41,540 nucleotides of DNA from Candidatus Kaiserbacteria bacterium. Lineage in GTDB: Bacteria; Patescibacteriota; Minisyncoccia; Phycocordibacterales; UBA2100. Positions within the stretch are counted from its first letter, which is position 1; each line of letters begins with the position of its first letter. Positions 1 to 4,479 of the stretch are shown one piece after another. The stretch covers positions 1-41,540 of the forward strand of contig VGJQ01000008.1 in the NCBI GenBank assembly GCA_016867375.1, given 5' to 3'. A program made the translations under genes and the position numbers. The notes under the pieces are model-generated. The model was not told the DNA's origin. It made no database searches and saw nothing but the letters and a program-made list of their open reading frames with translations.

Positions 1-4
1 TCGT

Positions 5-577
5 ATGTCCCTCATCATCGGTCTTATCGGAGAAAGCGGCGGCGGCAAGGATTCTTTTGTGAGCGCTTTGCGTGCGTGCCGTCCGGACCTCTCGATCGAA
101 TCATTCAAATCCTCGGACATTCTCTTCGAGACCCTCAAAATCTGGAATATCGAAGCGACCCGTCAGCATCTGCAGGCGCTGCCTGTCGCCATGGAAAGCA
201 CATACGGCAAGGGAGTCCTCACGCGTGCGACGGGGATACGCCTAGAGGGGAGTACGGCCGCGGTCGCTCTGTTCAACGGCATTCGCTGGCAAACCGATGC
301 CGACCTCGTGCGCACATTTCCACGCCACGTGCTCGTCTATGTGACGGCCGATCCCGAGTTGCGTTTTCAGCGCCTACACGGCCGTGGCGAAAAGGTGGGG
401 GAGACCAATATGACCTACGACCAATTCCTCATGGAAGAGCAGGCCGCGACAGAGCGCGACATCGCGCGGATAGGAGCGACTGCCGATCTCATCATACGCA
501 ACAACGGCACCAAAGAGGCACTCGCCGGAGAGGTGCGGGCCTTCGCAGGGGAATATCTAAAAGGTGCTAGTGTATAG
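5..577 (+). CDS. P-loop nucleoside-kinase-like ATPase
   Basis: A 190-residue protein opening with a Walker A loop, GESGGGKDS at residues 9-17, directly after a hydrophobic first strand. This is the layout of small P-loop kinases such as dephospho-CoA kinase and adenylate-kinase-like enzymes. A second hydrophobic strand (HVLVYVTADPELRFQRL, about residues 108-124) followed by an Arg-rich lid-like stretch (RLHGRGEK) also fits an NMP-kinase-type fold that phosphorylates a small substrate with ATP. The substrate cannot be read from the sequence. The ATG at base 5 leaves the P-loop in its usual N-terminal place, so the gene is probably complete although its promoter lies outside the window. It ends just before a strong hairpin shared with the convergent gene. 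Confidence 0.75.
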   Translation: MSLIIGLIGESGGGKDSFVSALRACRPDLSIESFKSSDILFETLKIWNIEATRQHLQALPVAMESTYGKGVLTRATGIRLEGSTAAVALFNGIRWQTDADLVRTFPRHVLVYVTADPELRFQRLHGRGEKVGETNMTYDQFLMEEQAATERDIARIGATADLIIRNNGTKEALAGEVRAFAGEYLKGASV

Positions 578-582
578 TGCTA

Positions 583-614
583 CGGCCTCGTTCCATAGAA
601 ATGGAACGAGGCCG
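583..614. terminator. Bidirectional hairpin between convergent genes
   Basis: A perfect 14-bp inverted repeat (CGGCCTCGTTCCAT / ATGGAACGAGGCCG) with an AGAA loop lies between the stop codons of the two convergent genes. The T-run is short (three T), so termination strength is uncertain. Confidence 0.65.
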
Positions 615-619
615 TTTGA

Positions 620-1456
620 CTACGAAACATTCCGAGGCATGAAGTATCTCGAGAATTGCTCGAACGACATGTCGTAGTTGAATCCAGGATCGAAGTCTTG
701 TATACGCGGCCACCGTTCCTTATTGAACCGATGGCTGGATTCGAAGTCGACGAAGAGCACCATGGCGTATCTGCCATTACGTCGTGTCTCTGGAGTCGAC
801 ATGATCCGATGGTAAAGGGCAGTGAGCTGACACGCCGATCGGTATTGGAGTCCGAGGCCGGGGAAAATGATCGTTTTGTTTGCACCTACTTCCCATGGCT
901 GCCACACATAATCGAAGTCCAGATATTCTCCGCCGGGCGCGCTTTCATAGAGGTGGAAGGTGAATCCTCCTCGATCTGCATGGGCATGTGCCAGCATCTC
1001 CTCGGCGTCTGCGCCAAAGTAGTGCAGGTACCGGAAGGTCCAGCTGTCTTGCGAGGACATGACCTCCTGTTCGAATCCCTCGAGACCAAACGCGTGTTCG
1101 ACTGAATGGGCGAATTGACGTATGAGAGGCGCGGACATTTTCATTAAGACATCGATTGCTCGTATGAAATCGATCGCTCGCGTATCGGCGACATTTGCTG
1201 CTTGCGCGTAGAGTTTCGGCAGATGCTTACCCACCAGATGGAACAGCTCTTTTTGGTCCGCATGTGGTCCCGTATCCTGACGCAGCATATAGCCGAAATC
1301 CTCGATACGGTCTCCGCCCGATAGGCCCGCTTTCTCTTCGGCAGGCAATCCGCAGAATGTTTTCCATGATTCCATGGCATGCACGACGTGCGACCGCAGG
1401 CTTGTGGGGTATGCGACGGAGACGAATCCGTCCGTGATGAGTGATCCTATGTTCAT
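620..1456 (-). CDS. 2-oxoglutarate/Fe(II) oxygenase, isopenicillin-N-synthase-like
   Basis: A 278-residue protein with the facial triad of non-heme iron oxygenases: H159-A-D161 in HAHADRGG and a distal His216 in ALYHRIMS. Arg229 (GRYAM) lies 13 residues on, where the family binds the 2-oxoglutarate carboxylate. The N-terminal half (VSVAYPTSLRSHVVHAM, about residues 12-28) resembles the DIOX_N helix region of isopenicillin N synthase-like enzymes. It should couple oxidative decarboxylation of 2-oxoglutarate to oxidation of an unknown small molecule in the cytosol. AAGGAG lies a good distance upstream of the ATG at 1456. It is alone between a hairpin and a 200-base gap. Such enzymes are unusual in a genome this reduced, so transfer is plausible. 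Confidence 0.75.
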   Translation of the reverse strand: MNIGSLITDGFVSVAYPTSLRSHVVHAMESWKTFCGLPAEEKAGLSGGDRIEDFGYMLRQDTGPHADQKELFHLVGKHLPKLYAQAANVADTRAIDFIRAIDVLMKMSAPLIRQFAHSVEHAFGLEGFEQEVMSSQDSWTFRYLHYFGADAEEMLAHAHADRGGFTFHLYESAPGGEYLDFDYVWQPWEVGANKTIIFPGLGLQYRSACQLTALYHRIMSTPETRRNGRYAMVLFVDFESSHRFNKERWPRIQDFDPGFNYDMSFEQFSRYFMPRNVS

Positions 1457-1602
1457 GAAGATACTCCTTCGCTATGTGCATCACCATGCACATGATCCTG
1501 CATGTATTGTACCGGATTTAAAAACCCCGCAAGATTGATCGCCGTGCAGAGATGGGGTGTGGTATCGGTCTTCTCAAGAGGATGGGATTTTTGTGGGTCG
1601 GA

Positions 1603-1622
1603 ATTGGAACCAATTGGTCCCA
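1603..1622. repeat. 20-nt near-perfect palindrome
   Basis: TTGGAACCAATTGGTCCCAA reads the same on both strands apart from one base pair. It sits in the gap between the oxygenase and the ParB-like gene (1457-1664), which otherwise shows no gene. It may be a protein-binding site or part of a terminator for the ParB-like gene. Confidence 0.4.
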
Positions 1623-1664
1623 AATTTGTACTAATGACAGGAGTAGGGGAAGAATCGTCGAAAG

Positions 1665-2210
1665 TCAGGTAGGCGAATTTGCTTGGCCCAGGGAAGGCAG
1701 CGGATCTCTAAAATCAGCGAGAGCTATAGAAAGCTTTGCGTCCAACGCGATACCCTTTTGAGCTGCAACAGCAAGGGCGCAGCACCGATGCATCCCGTCT
1801 ACGATGATAATCTTTTCATCCTTACGTAGACCAACGAGAATCGAGTCCTTTGGAAAGTTTTGGATGATCTCATTAATGTTTGAATCGGTTTGGAGAGCGG
1901 GCTTGTTTGCCAATTCACTAAATGGGATGATCTCGCGTTGTTCGTAGTATTTCTGCCGCCACGCCCGGAAAGGTCCTGCGTAAAATGTAGGAATCGATGC
2001 GTTGTCTTCGATCTCAAAAAGCCCCCATTTCAATAACTCTGGTTTCAGGCTTTCCGTCGAGCTACGACGCCAATCCTCCCACGTTTTAAAACCTCGCTTT
2101 GTGTAGTGCTCAATCCAATGAGGCAAATGCGCTTCTCCCTTGCTCCACACAGAAAGGACGTCTTGCCACTGCAAATCTCGAACAAATTTCAAGCCAACGT
2201 ACTCATTCAT
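1665..2210 (-). CDS. ParB-like nuclease-fold protein
   Basis: About 181 residues if started at the ATG at 2208-2210 (MNEYVGLKF). The C-terminal third carries IIIVDGMHRCCALAVA, like the ParB/sulfiredoxin-fold motif (V-D-G-x-H-R) that binds nucleotide in ParB-family proteins. Upstream of it is a charged region rich in Trp and Tyr with no clear domain. The open frame continues to 2417, but that stretch runs through tRNA-Glu and cannot all be coding. AAGGA directly abuts the chosen ATG, which is too close for a normal ribosome binding site, so the true start is uncertain and the 5' end may have been lost when the gene landed beside the tRNA. The sequence is more AT-rich than the housekeeping genes. 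Function unknown. Confidence 0.6.
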   Translation of the reverse strand: MNEYVGLKFVRDLQWQDVLSVWSKGEAHLPHWIEHYTKRGFKTWEDWRRSSTESLKPELLKWGLFEIEDNASIPTFYAGPFRAWRQKYYEQREIIPFSELANKPALQTDSNINEIIQNFPKDSILVGLRKDEKIIIVDGMHRCCALAVAAQKGIALDAKLSIALADFRDPLPSLGQANSPT

Positions 2211-2290
2211 TCCTTGAATGGTATCACGGGTCCAATAATCTCTTTTTTCGGCCAAACGACGTGTTTGAAAATAGCGCGATAAAGCATCTG

Positions 2291-2362
2291 TGACCTCACG
2301 GGGAATCGAACCCCGATTTACGCCGTGAAAGGGCGCTGTCCTAGCCGTTAGACGATGAGGCC
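2291..2362 (-). tRNA. tRNA-Glu(TTC)
   Basis: Read on the minus strand it folds as a 72-nt cloverleaf: acceptor GGCCTCA / TGAGGTC, D stem GTCT/GGAC, anticodon arm GCGCC-CTTTCAC-GGCGT with anticodon TTC, T arm CGGGG-TTCGATT-CCCCG, discriminator A. The CCA tail is not encoded (the next bases are CAG). A damaged second copy lies 260 bases upstream on the same strand. Confidence 0.93.
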
Positions 2363-2482
2363 TGTATGAATGGCCATAATACAACAAAACGGGGTTTGAT
2401 TCCAGGGAATCGGTCACGCATCATTTTCTGCTGAAAATGTGCGCGACCCCGCCTCGCGCCGTCGCGCTCCGGCTTTGCGAAG
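2351..2482. repeat. 132-nt direct repeat, copy 1
   Basis: This stretch covers the 5' part of tRNA-Glu and its upstream flank. It recurs 260 bases away at 2611-2742 with about three mismatches. A local tandem duplication of tRNA-Glu plus flank explains both copies. Confidence 0.85.
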
Positions 2483-2519
2483 CTCCAAGTATTCGCTTCG
2501 CAACCCCTCTTACGCCGTG

Positions 2520-2549
2520 TCCGCCGGAGGCGGATCCGCCTACGGCGGA
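2520..2549. repeat. Two tandem 15-nt palindromes in the tRNA relic
   Basis: TCCGCCGGAGGCGGA followed at once by TCCGCCTACGGCGGA. Each is a 6-bp stem (TCCGCC/GGCGGA) with a 3-nt loop. They split the anticodon loop of the tRNA-Glu relic. Confidence 0.8.
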
Positions 2550-2569
2550 AAAGGGCGCTGTCCTACTTG

Positions 2570-2584
2570 CCCGCCTCTGGCGGG
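2570..2584. repeat. 15-nt palindrome CCCGCC-TCT-GGCGGG
   Basis: A 6-bp stem with a 3-nt loop, the same format as the neighbouring units. It lies in the D-loop of the tRNA-Glu relic. Confidence 0.75.
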
Positions 2585-2591
2585 GCCGTTA

Positions 2592-2606
2592 TCCTCCGAA
2601 GGAGGA
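2592..2606. repeat. 15-nt palindrome TCCTCC-GAA-GGAGGA
   Basis: A third variant of the 6-3-6 hairpin, inserted at the start of the D-loop of the tRNA-Glu relic. The bases CAGG after it are also absent from the intact tRNA. Confidence 0.75.
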
Positions 2607-2610
2607 CAGG

Positions 2611-2742
2611 GACGATGAGGCCTGTATGAATGGCCATAATACAACAAAACGGGGTTTGATTCCAGGGAATCGGTCGCGCATCATTTTCTGCTGAAAATGT
2701 GCGCGACCCCGCCTCGCGCCGTCGCGCTCCGGCCCTGCGAAG
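2611..2742. repeat. 132-nt direct repeat, copy 2
   Basis: Second copy of the tRNA-Glu 5' part and flank at 2351-2482. It keeps the same upstream sequence, so a promoter for tRNA-Glu would be present in both copies. Confidence 0.85.
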
Positions 2743-2787
2743 TAGAGCTTTCCATGAAAGTATGGTATTTTATGGCCTGAACGGGCG

Positions 2788-2793
2788 TATAAT
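2788..2793 (+). promoter_or_regulatory. -10 box of tRNA-Ser
   Basis: TATAAT lies 29 bases before the first base of tRNA-Ser. No convincing -35 box is seen at the usual distance. Confidence 0.5.
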
Positions 2794-2822
2794 CCGTTTA
2801 GAAGCCATATTAATGCTTCATT

Positions 2823-2909
2823 GGAGAGGTGGCTGAGTGGTCGAAGGCACCGCACTCGAAATGCGGCGTGCTCGAAAGGGTACCGAGAGTTCGAATCTCT
2901 CCCTCTCCG
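2823..2909 (+). tRNA. tRNA-Ser(CGA)
   Basis: An 87-nt class II tRNA: acceptor GGAGAGG / CCTCTCC with discriminator G, anticodon arm CCGCA-CTCGAAA-TGCGG (anticodon CGA), a long variable arm, and T arm GAGAG-TTCGAAT-CTCTC. CCA is not encoded; the following bases are CAAAA. Confidence 0.95.
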
Positions 2910-2921
2910 CAAAAACAAGGA

Positions 2922-2942
2922 GCCCAAAGAAAAGCTTTGGGC
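2922..2942 (+). terminator. Hairpin after tRNA-Ser
   Basis: GCCCAAAG and CTTTGGGC form an 8-bp stem, followed after a short gap by TTTTTT. It probably ends the tRNA-Ser transcript. Confidence 0.55.
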
Positions 2943-3016
2943 GACTATGTTTTTTCTGAGAGGATGACAGGAGAGGGAAAGTGTGTCGAGAATCTATGCA
3001 AGGACACATATCCACA
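2937..3016. repeat. 80-nt direct repeat, left copy
   Basis: This 80-nt stretch begins in the hairpin 27 bases after tRNA-Ser and recurs at 6743-6822 with two mismatches. The two copies bracket about 3.7 kb. Both end in ATATCCACA, one mismatch from the DnaA box TTATCCACA. They could be target-site or attachment-site duplications, or products of recombination. Confidence 0.85.
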
Positions 3017-3042
3017 CTTATCCCCCAAAAACAATCCTCTCA

Positions 3043-3072
3043 AATCCGGCTCGTAATTGAGCCGGATTTTTT
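3043..3072 (+). terminator. Intrinsic terminator
   Basis: AATCCGGCTC / GAGCCGGATT, a perfect 10-bp stem with a 6-nt loop followed by TTTT. A clear rho-independent terminator for plus-strand transcripts from tRNA-Ser. Confidence 0.8.
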
Positions 3073-3092
3073 GGGTGATGGGGTTGAGCCAA

Positions 3093-3117
3093 GTTATCCA
3101 CAATTACGGTGGATAAC
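3093..3117. promoter_or_regulatory. Inverted pair of DnaA-box-like sites
   Basis: GTTATCCAC and GTGGATAAC face each other across 7 bases. The left half contains the exact E. coli DnaA box TTATCCACA (3094-3102); the right half is TTATCCACC on the other strand. The site could bind chromosomal DnaA, or the DnaA-domain fusion protein encoded 1.4 kb downstream. Confidence 0.55.
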
Positions 3118-3210
3118 GACATTGCATATTCTATATCGGATGCGACAATGTATGTACCGATTTGCGATTGTAGATTGGTTGATCGTTCAAAATTGAATAG
3201 AAAAACATTT

Positions 3211-3405
3211 GCCCGTCCGGCTGGTCCCCGGACATAAAACGGGCGGCCGGTACAAAGCTAACCAAATGAGGGGACAAAACCATCTTTTAGGCGGTTACTC
3301 TAGCGGAGGCGTGAAAGCGTCTCATGTTAGTTGACCAACTAGCCATGGGGGCTGATTCAAAATCTGCTTCCGTGACGAGTACCGGCCTGAGCGATGGTTT
3401 TTTGT
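3211..3405 (+). ncRNA. Multibranched structured RNA, family unknown
   Basis: The stretch folds on paper as a hairpin (GCCCGT/ACGGGC, 3211-3241) followed by a closed multi-stem domain. The outer stem AAAACCATC (3276-3284) pairs exactly with GATGGTTTT (3393-3401) and is followed by a T-rich tail. Inside are AGGC-GG-T-TACTC pairing with GAGTACCGGCCT, and hairpins GAGGCG/CGTCTC and GTTAGTT/AACTAGC. GGCCGGTAC (3245-3253) is also the exact complement of GTACCGGCC (3379-3387), so two exclusive folds are possible. It does not match tmRNA, RNase P, SRP or 6S signatures. A 54-codon open frame (3324-3488) overlaps it and may be chance. Confidence 0.45.
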
Positions 3406-3511
3406 TTTCTGGTAAACCCCATCGAAAGCTTGCGATAGGCGGTGCTTGGTCGATAGCATTGAAAACCGGCGGCAGTGACAGTCGTTAATTTATCAGTGTT
3501 GAATCATTAAG

Positions 3512-3709
3512 ATGATCGACACAGTTACAGGAGAGGTACGTAAATGTTACCTCACACCCGATGGCTTCATGGTGTGCAACTATGTTGTACGACATGGTAA
3601 AGTCATTCGGTCGGTGAGTGGGAAGTGGTTGCGTTTTCGTGCTCGCGTTCCACTCAAAAAGAAAAAACCTCCCAAGGAGGAGGTTGTTTCTGCTAAGCCA
3701 CAAACTTAG
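3512..3709 (+). CDS. Small hypothetical protein
   Basis: A 65-residue basic protein (TGEVRKCYLTPDGFMVCNY near the start, Lys-rich tail). The alternation of charged and aromatic residues is protein-like, but no family is recognised and no ribosome binding site precedes the ATG. A different, well-spaced AGGAGAGG lies inside it, upstream of an ATG in another frame that would give only 18 codons. The last codons overlap a CCTCC/GGAGG hairpin. It may be real, or a by-product of the structured RNA region next to it. Confidence 0.35.
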   Translation: MIDTVTGEVRKCYLTPDGFMVCNYVVRHGKVIRSVSGKWLRFRARVPLKKKKPPKEEVVSAKPQT

Positions 3710-3742
3710 TCTTTTTTAATTCTCACTGCAGGAGAAGCAGTT

Positions 3743-3770
3743 AAGCCCCACAAGGGGCTTTTCTGTTTCT
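3743..3770 (+). terminator. Intrinsic terminator
   Basis: AAGCCCC-ACAA-GGGGCTT followed by TTCTGTTTCT. It would end transcripts from the structured RNA and the 65-aa frame. The next 150 bases hold no supported gene; a tiny 18-codon frame (3864-3920, Lys-rich) could be the tail of a lost gene. Confidence 0.65.
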
Positions 3771-3922
3771 CCTTAGATTCAGAGTATCACCGATTCATGA
3801 TCGCAAGGCAAGTTATCAACATATTTGTGGTCCACTTATCGCTAATGTCAACAAAAAAAGATAATGGCTAAACTGCAGGCTGCAGCAAAACACTCACCAA
3901 AGAAGAAAACCGCGGAGTAAAC

Positions 3923-4014
3923 GGGGACAGGCACATTTAAACTCTAATTTGTGTGGTGTGATGCGAGTCCACATACCACACAACATGTTTGATAAAATAA
4001 TTGTGCCTGTCCCC
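3923..4014. repeat. 92-nt GGGGACAGGCAC hairpin element, copy 1
   Basis: Ends are GGGGACAGGCACA and TGTGCCTGTCCCC, a perfect 13-bp terminal inverted repeat. Inside, TTGTGTGGT pairs with ACCACACAA. A copy of equal length lies at 6646-6737 in the same orientation. Repeats with this kind of end are often REP-like elements mobilised by Y1 (RAYT) transposases in other bacteria, but none is in the window. Confidence 0.8.
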
Positions 4015-4022
4015 GTTACCTT

Positions 4023-4064
4023 CGGACGGCACGGCAGGAGGGGGTGTGAGAGGAATGCCGTGCC
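4023..4064. repeat. Left inverted-repeat end of the GHKL cassette
   Basis: CGGACGGCACGGC (4023-4035) is the exact inverse of GCCGTGCCGTCCG at 6563-6575. The end also folds on itself (GGCACGGCA / TGCCGTGCC), and the G-rich loop resembles the complement of the C-rich loop at the right end. The two ends bracket the 77-aa and 678-aa genes. Confidence 0.65.
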
Positions 4065-4092
4065 GATTTCGATCTGACTTTATTGGTACATA

Positions 4093-4122
4093 CCCCGTGG
4101 GTCGGTACTCCGACCCACGGGG
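4093..4122. terminator. Strong 13-bp hairpin upstream of the GHKL operon
   Basis: CCCCGTGGGTCGG / CCGACCCACGGGG with a TACT loop, followed by TTCTTGATTTTT. It would insulate the operon promoter from transcription entering from the left. Confidence 0.75.
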
Positions 4123-4155
4123 TTCTTGATTTTTGGCGGAATCTACTTGCAAAAT

Positions 4156-4164
4156 TTATCCACG
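4156..4164 (+). promoter_or_regulatory. DnaA-box-like site upstream of the GHKL operon promoter
   Basis: TTATCCACG, one mismatch from the DnaA box, ends 20 bases before the -35 hexamer of the operon whose second gene carries a DnaA domain IV. This suggests autoregulation by that domain or control by the chromosomal DnaA. Confidence 0.5.
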
Positions 4165-4184
4165 TGATGTATTTTGTAAGGGCA

Positions 4185-4213
4185 TTGACTTTTACATAAA
4201 TACAGAATACTAT
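4185..4213 (+). promoter_or_regulatory. Sigma-70 promoter of the GHKL operon
   Basis: TTGACT, a 17-base spacer, then TACTAT. It ends 28 bases before the ATG at 4242. Confidence 0.8.
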
Positions 4214-4241
4214 TACCAAAGTATGGATTTGCTACAAAAAT

Positions 4242-4475
4242 ATGAAAGAAAACAATAATAAAGATGAGAAGCGTGAACGGTTTAAGCGTTTGGCGACATA
4301 CAGAACCACCGAGGTTCTTAAGCGTCTGCAAGTTCTCGCAAATTGCGCCAATCGAAGCGCATACGAATACTCCGAAGATGAGATCAATAAAATTTTCTCT
4401 ACGATTGATAAAGCAGTTCGCGACGCAAAATCTAAATTCCATTATCCGAAAGAGAGGATAAATTTCAAACTCTAA
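4242..4475 (+). CDS. 77-aa protein, partner of the GHKL-DnaA fusion
   Basis: A highly charged, Lys/Glu-rich, helix-forming protein (RERFKRLATYRTTEVLKRLQ; then YSEDEINKIFSTIDKAVRDA). No transmembrane segment and no known domain are seen. It begins 28 bases after a good promoter, and the next gene starts four bases after its stop, so the two are almost certainly co-transcribed and likely act together. It could be a small regulator, an adaptor, or a helical bundle resembling small DNA-associated proteins; none of these can be shown from sequence. There is no Shine-Dalgarno sequence before its ATG. Base composition is AT-rich like the downstream gene and unlike the housekeeping genes. Confidence 0.7.
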   Translation: MKENNNKDEKRERFKRLATYRTTEVLKRLQVLANCANRSAYEYSEDEINKIFSTIDKAVRDAKSKFHYPKERINFKL

Positions 4476-4479
4476 ATTT

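Larger units (their letters stand above)
2503..2622 (-). pseudogene. tRNA-Glu relic interrupted by palindromic hairpins
   Basis: Read on the minus strand, blocks of tRNA-Glu appear in order: GGCCTCATCGTC, TAACGGC, TAGGACAGCGCCCTTT, CACGGCGTAA, GGGGTT. The T arm and 3' acceptor strand after that are gone. The blocks are separated by inserted hairpins that fall in the D-loop side (two places) and in the anticodon loop. The inserts are built of 15-nt units with 6-nt arms and a 3-nt loop: 2520-2534, 2535-2549, 2570-2584 and 2592-2606. A functional tRNA cannot be made because the T arm is missing. The paired intact copy is at 2291-2362. Confidence 0.75.

Noticed and set aside
2211-2417. N-terminal extension of the ParB-like gene
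   Set aside because: It crosses the intact tRNA-Glu gene, so it is unlikely to be translated.
2437-2694. An 85-codon frame between the tRNA genes
   Set aside because: It is made of the tRNA relic, the 15-nt palindromes and the duplicated flank.
3008-3117. Chromosomal replication origin at the DnaA-box-like sites
   Set aside because: dnaA, dnaN, rpmH or rnpA are not nearby, and only a few boxes are present; the sites fit the DnaA-domain fusion at least as well. Not excluded, but not supported.
3345-3405. GGGGCTGATTC suggested the 5' end of tmRNA
   Set aside because: No matching 3' half with a T arm and CCA, and no tag frame ending in Ala-Ala, was found nearby.
3324-3488. A 54-codon frame through the RNA-like fold
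   Set aside because: It runs straight through strong stems and a T-rich tail, and GGAGG is too far (about 15 bases) from the ATG. Kept only as a remark under the RNA.
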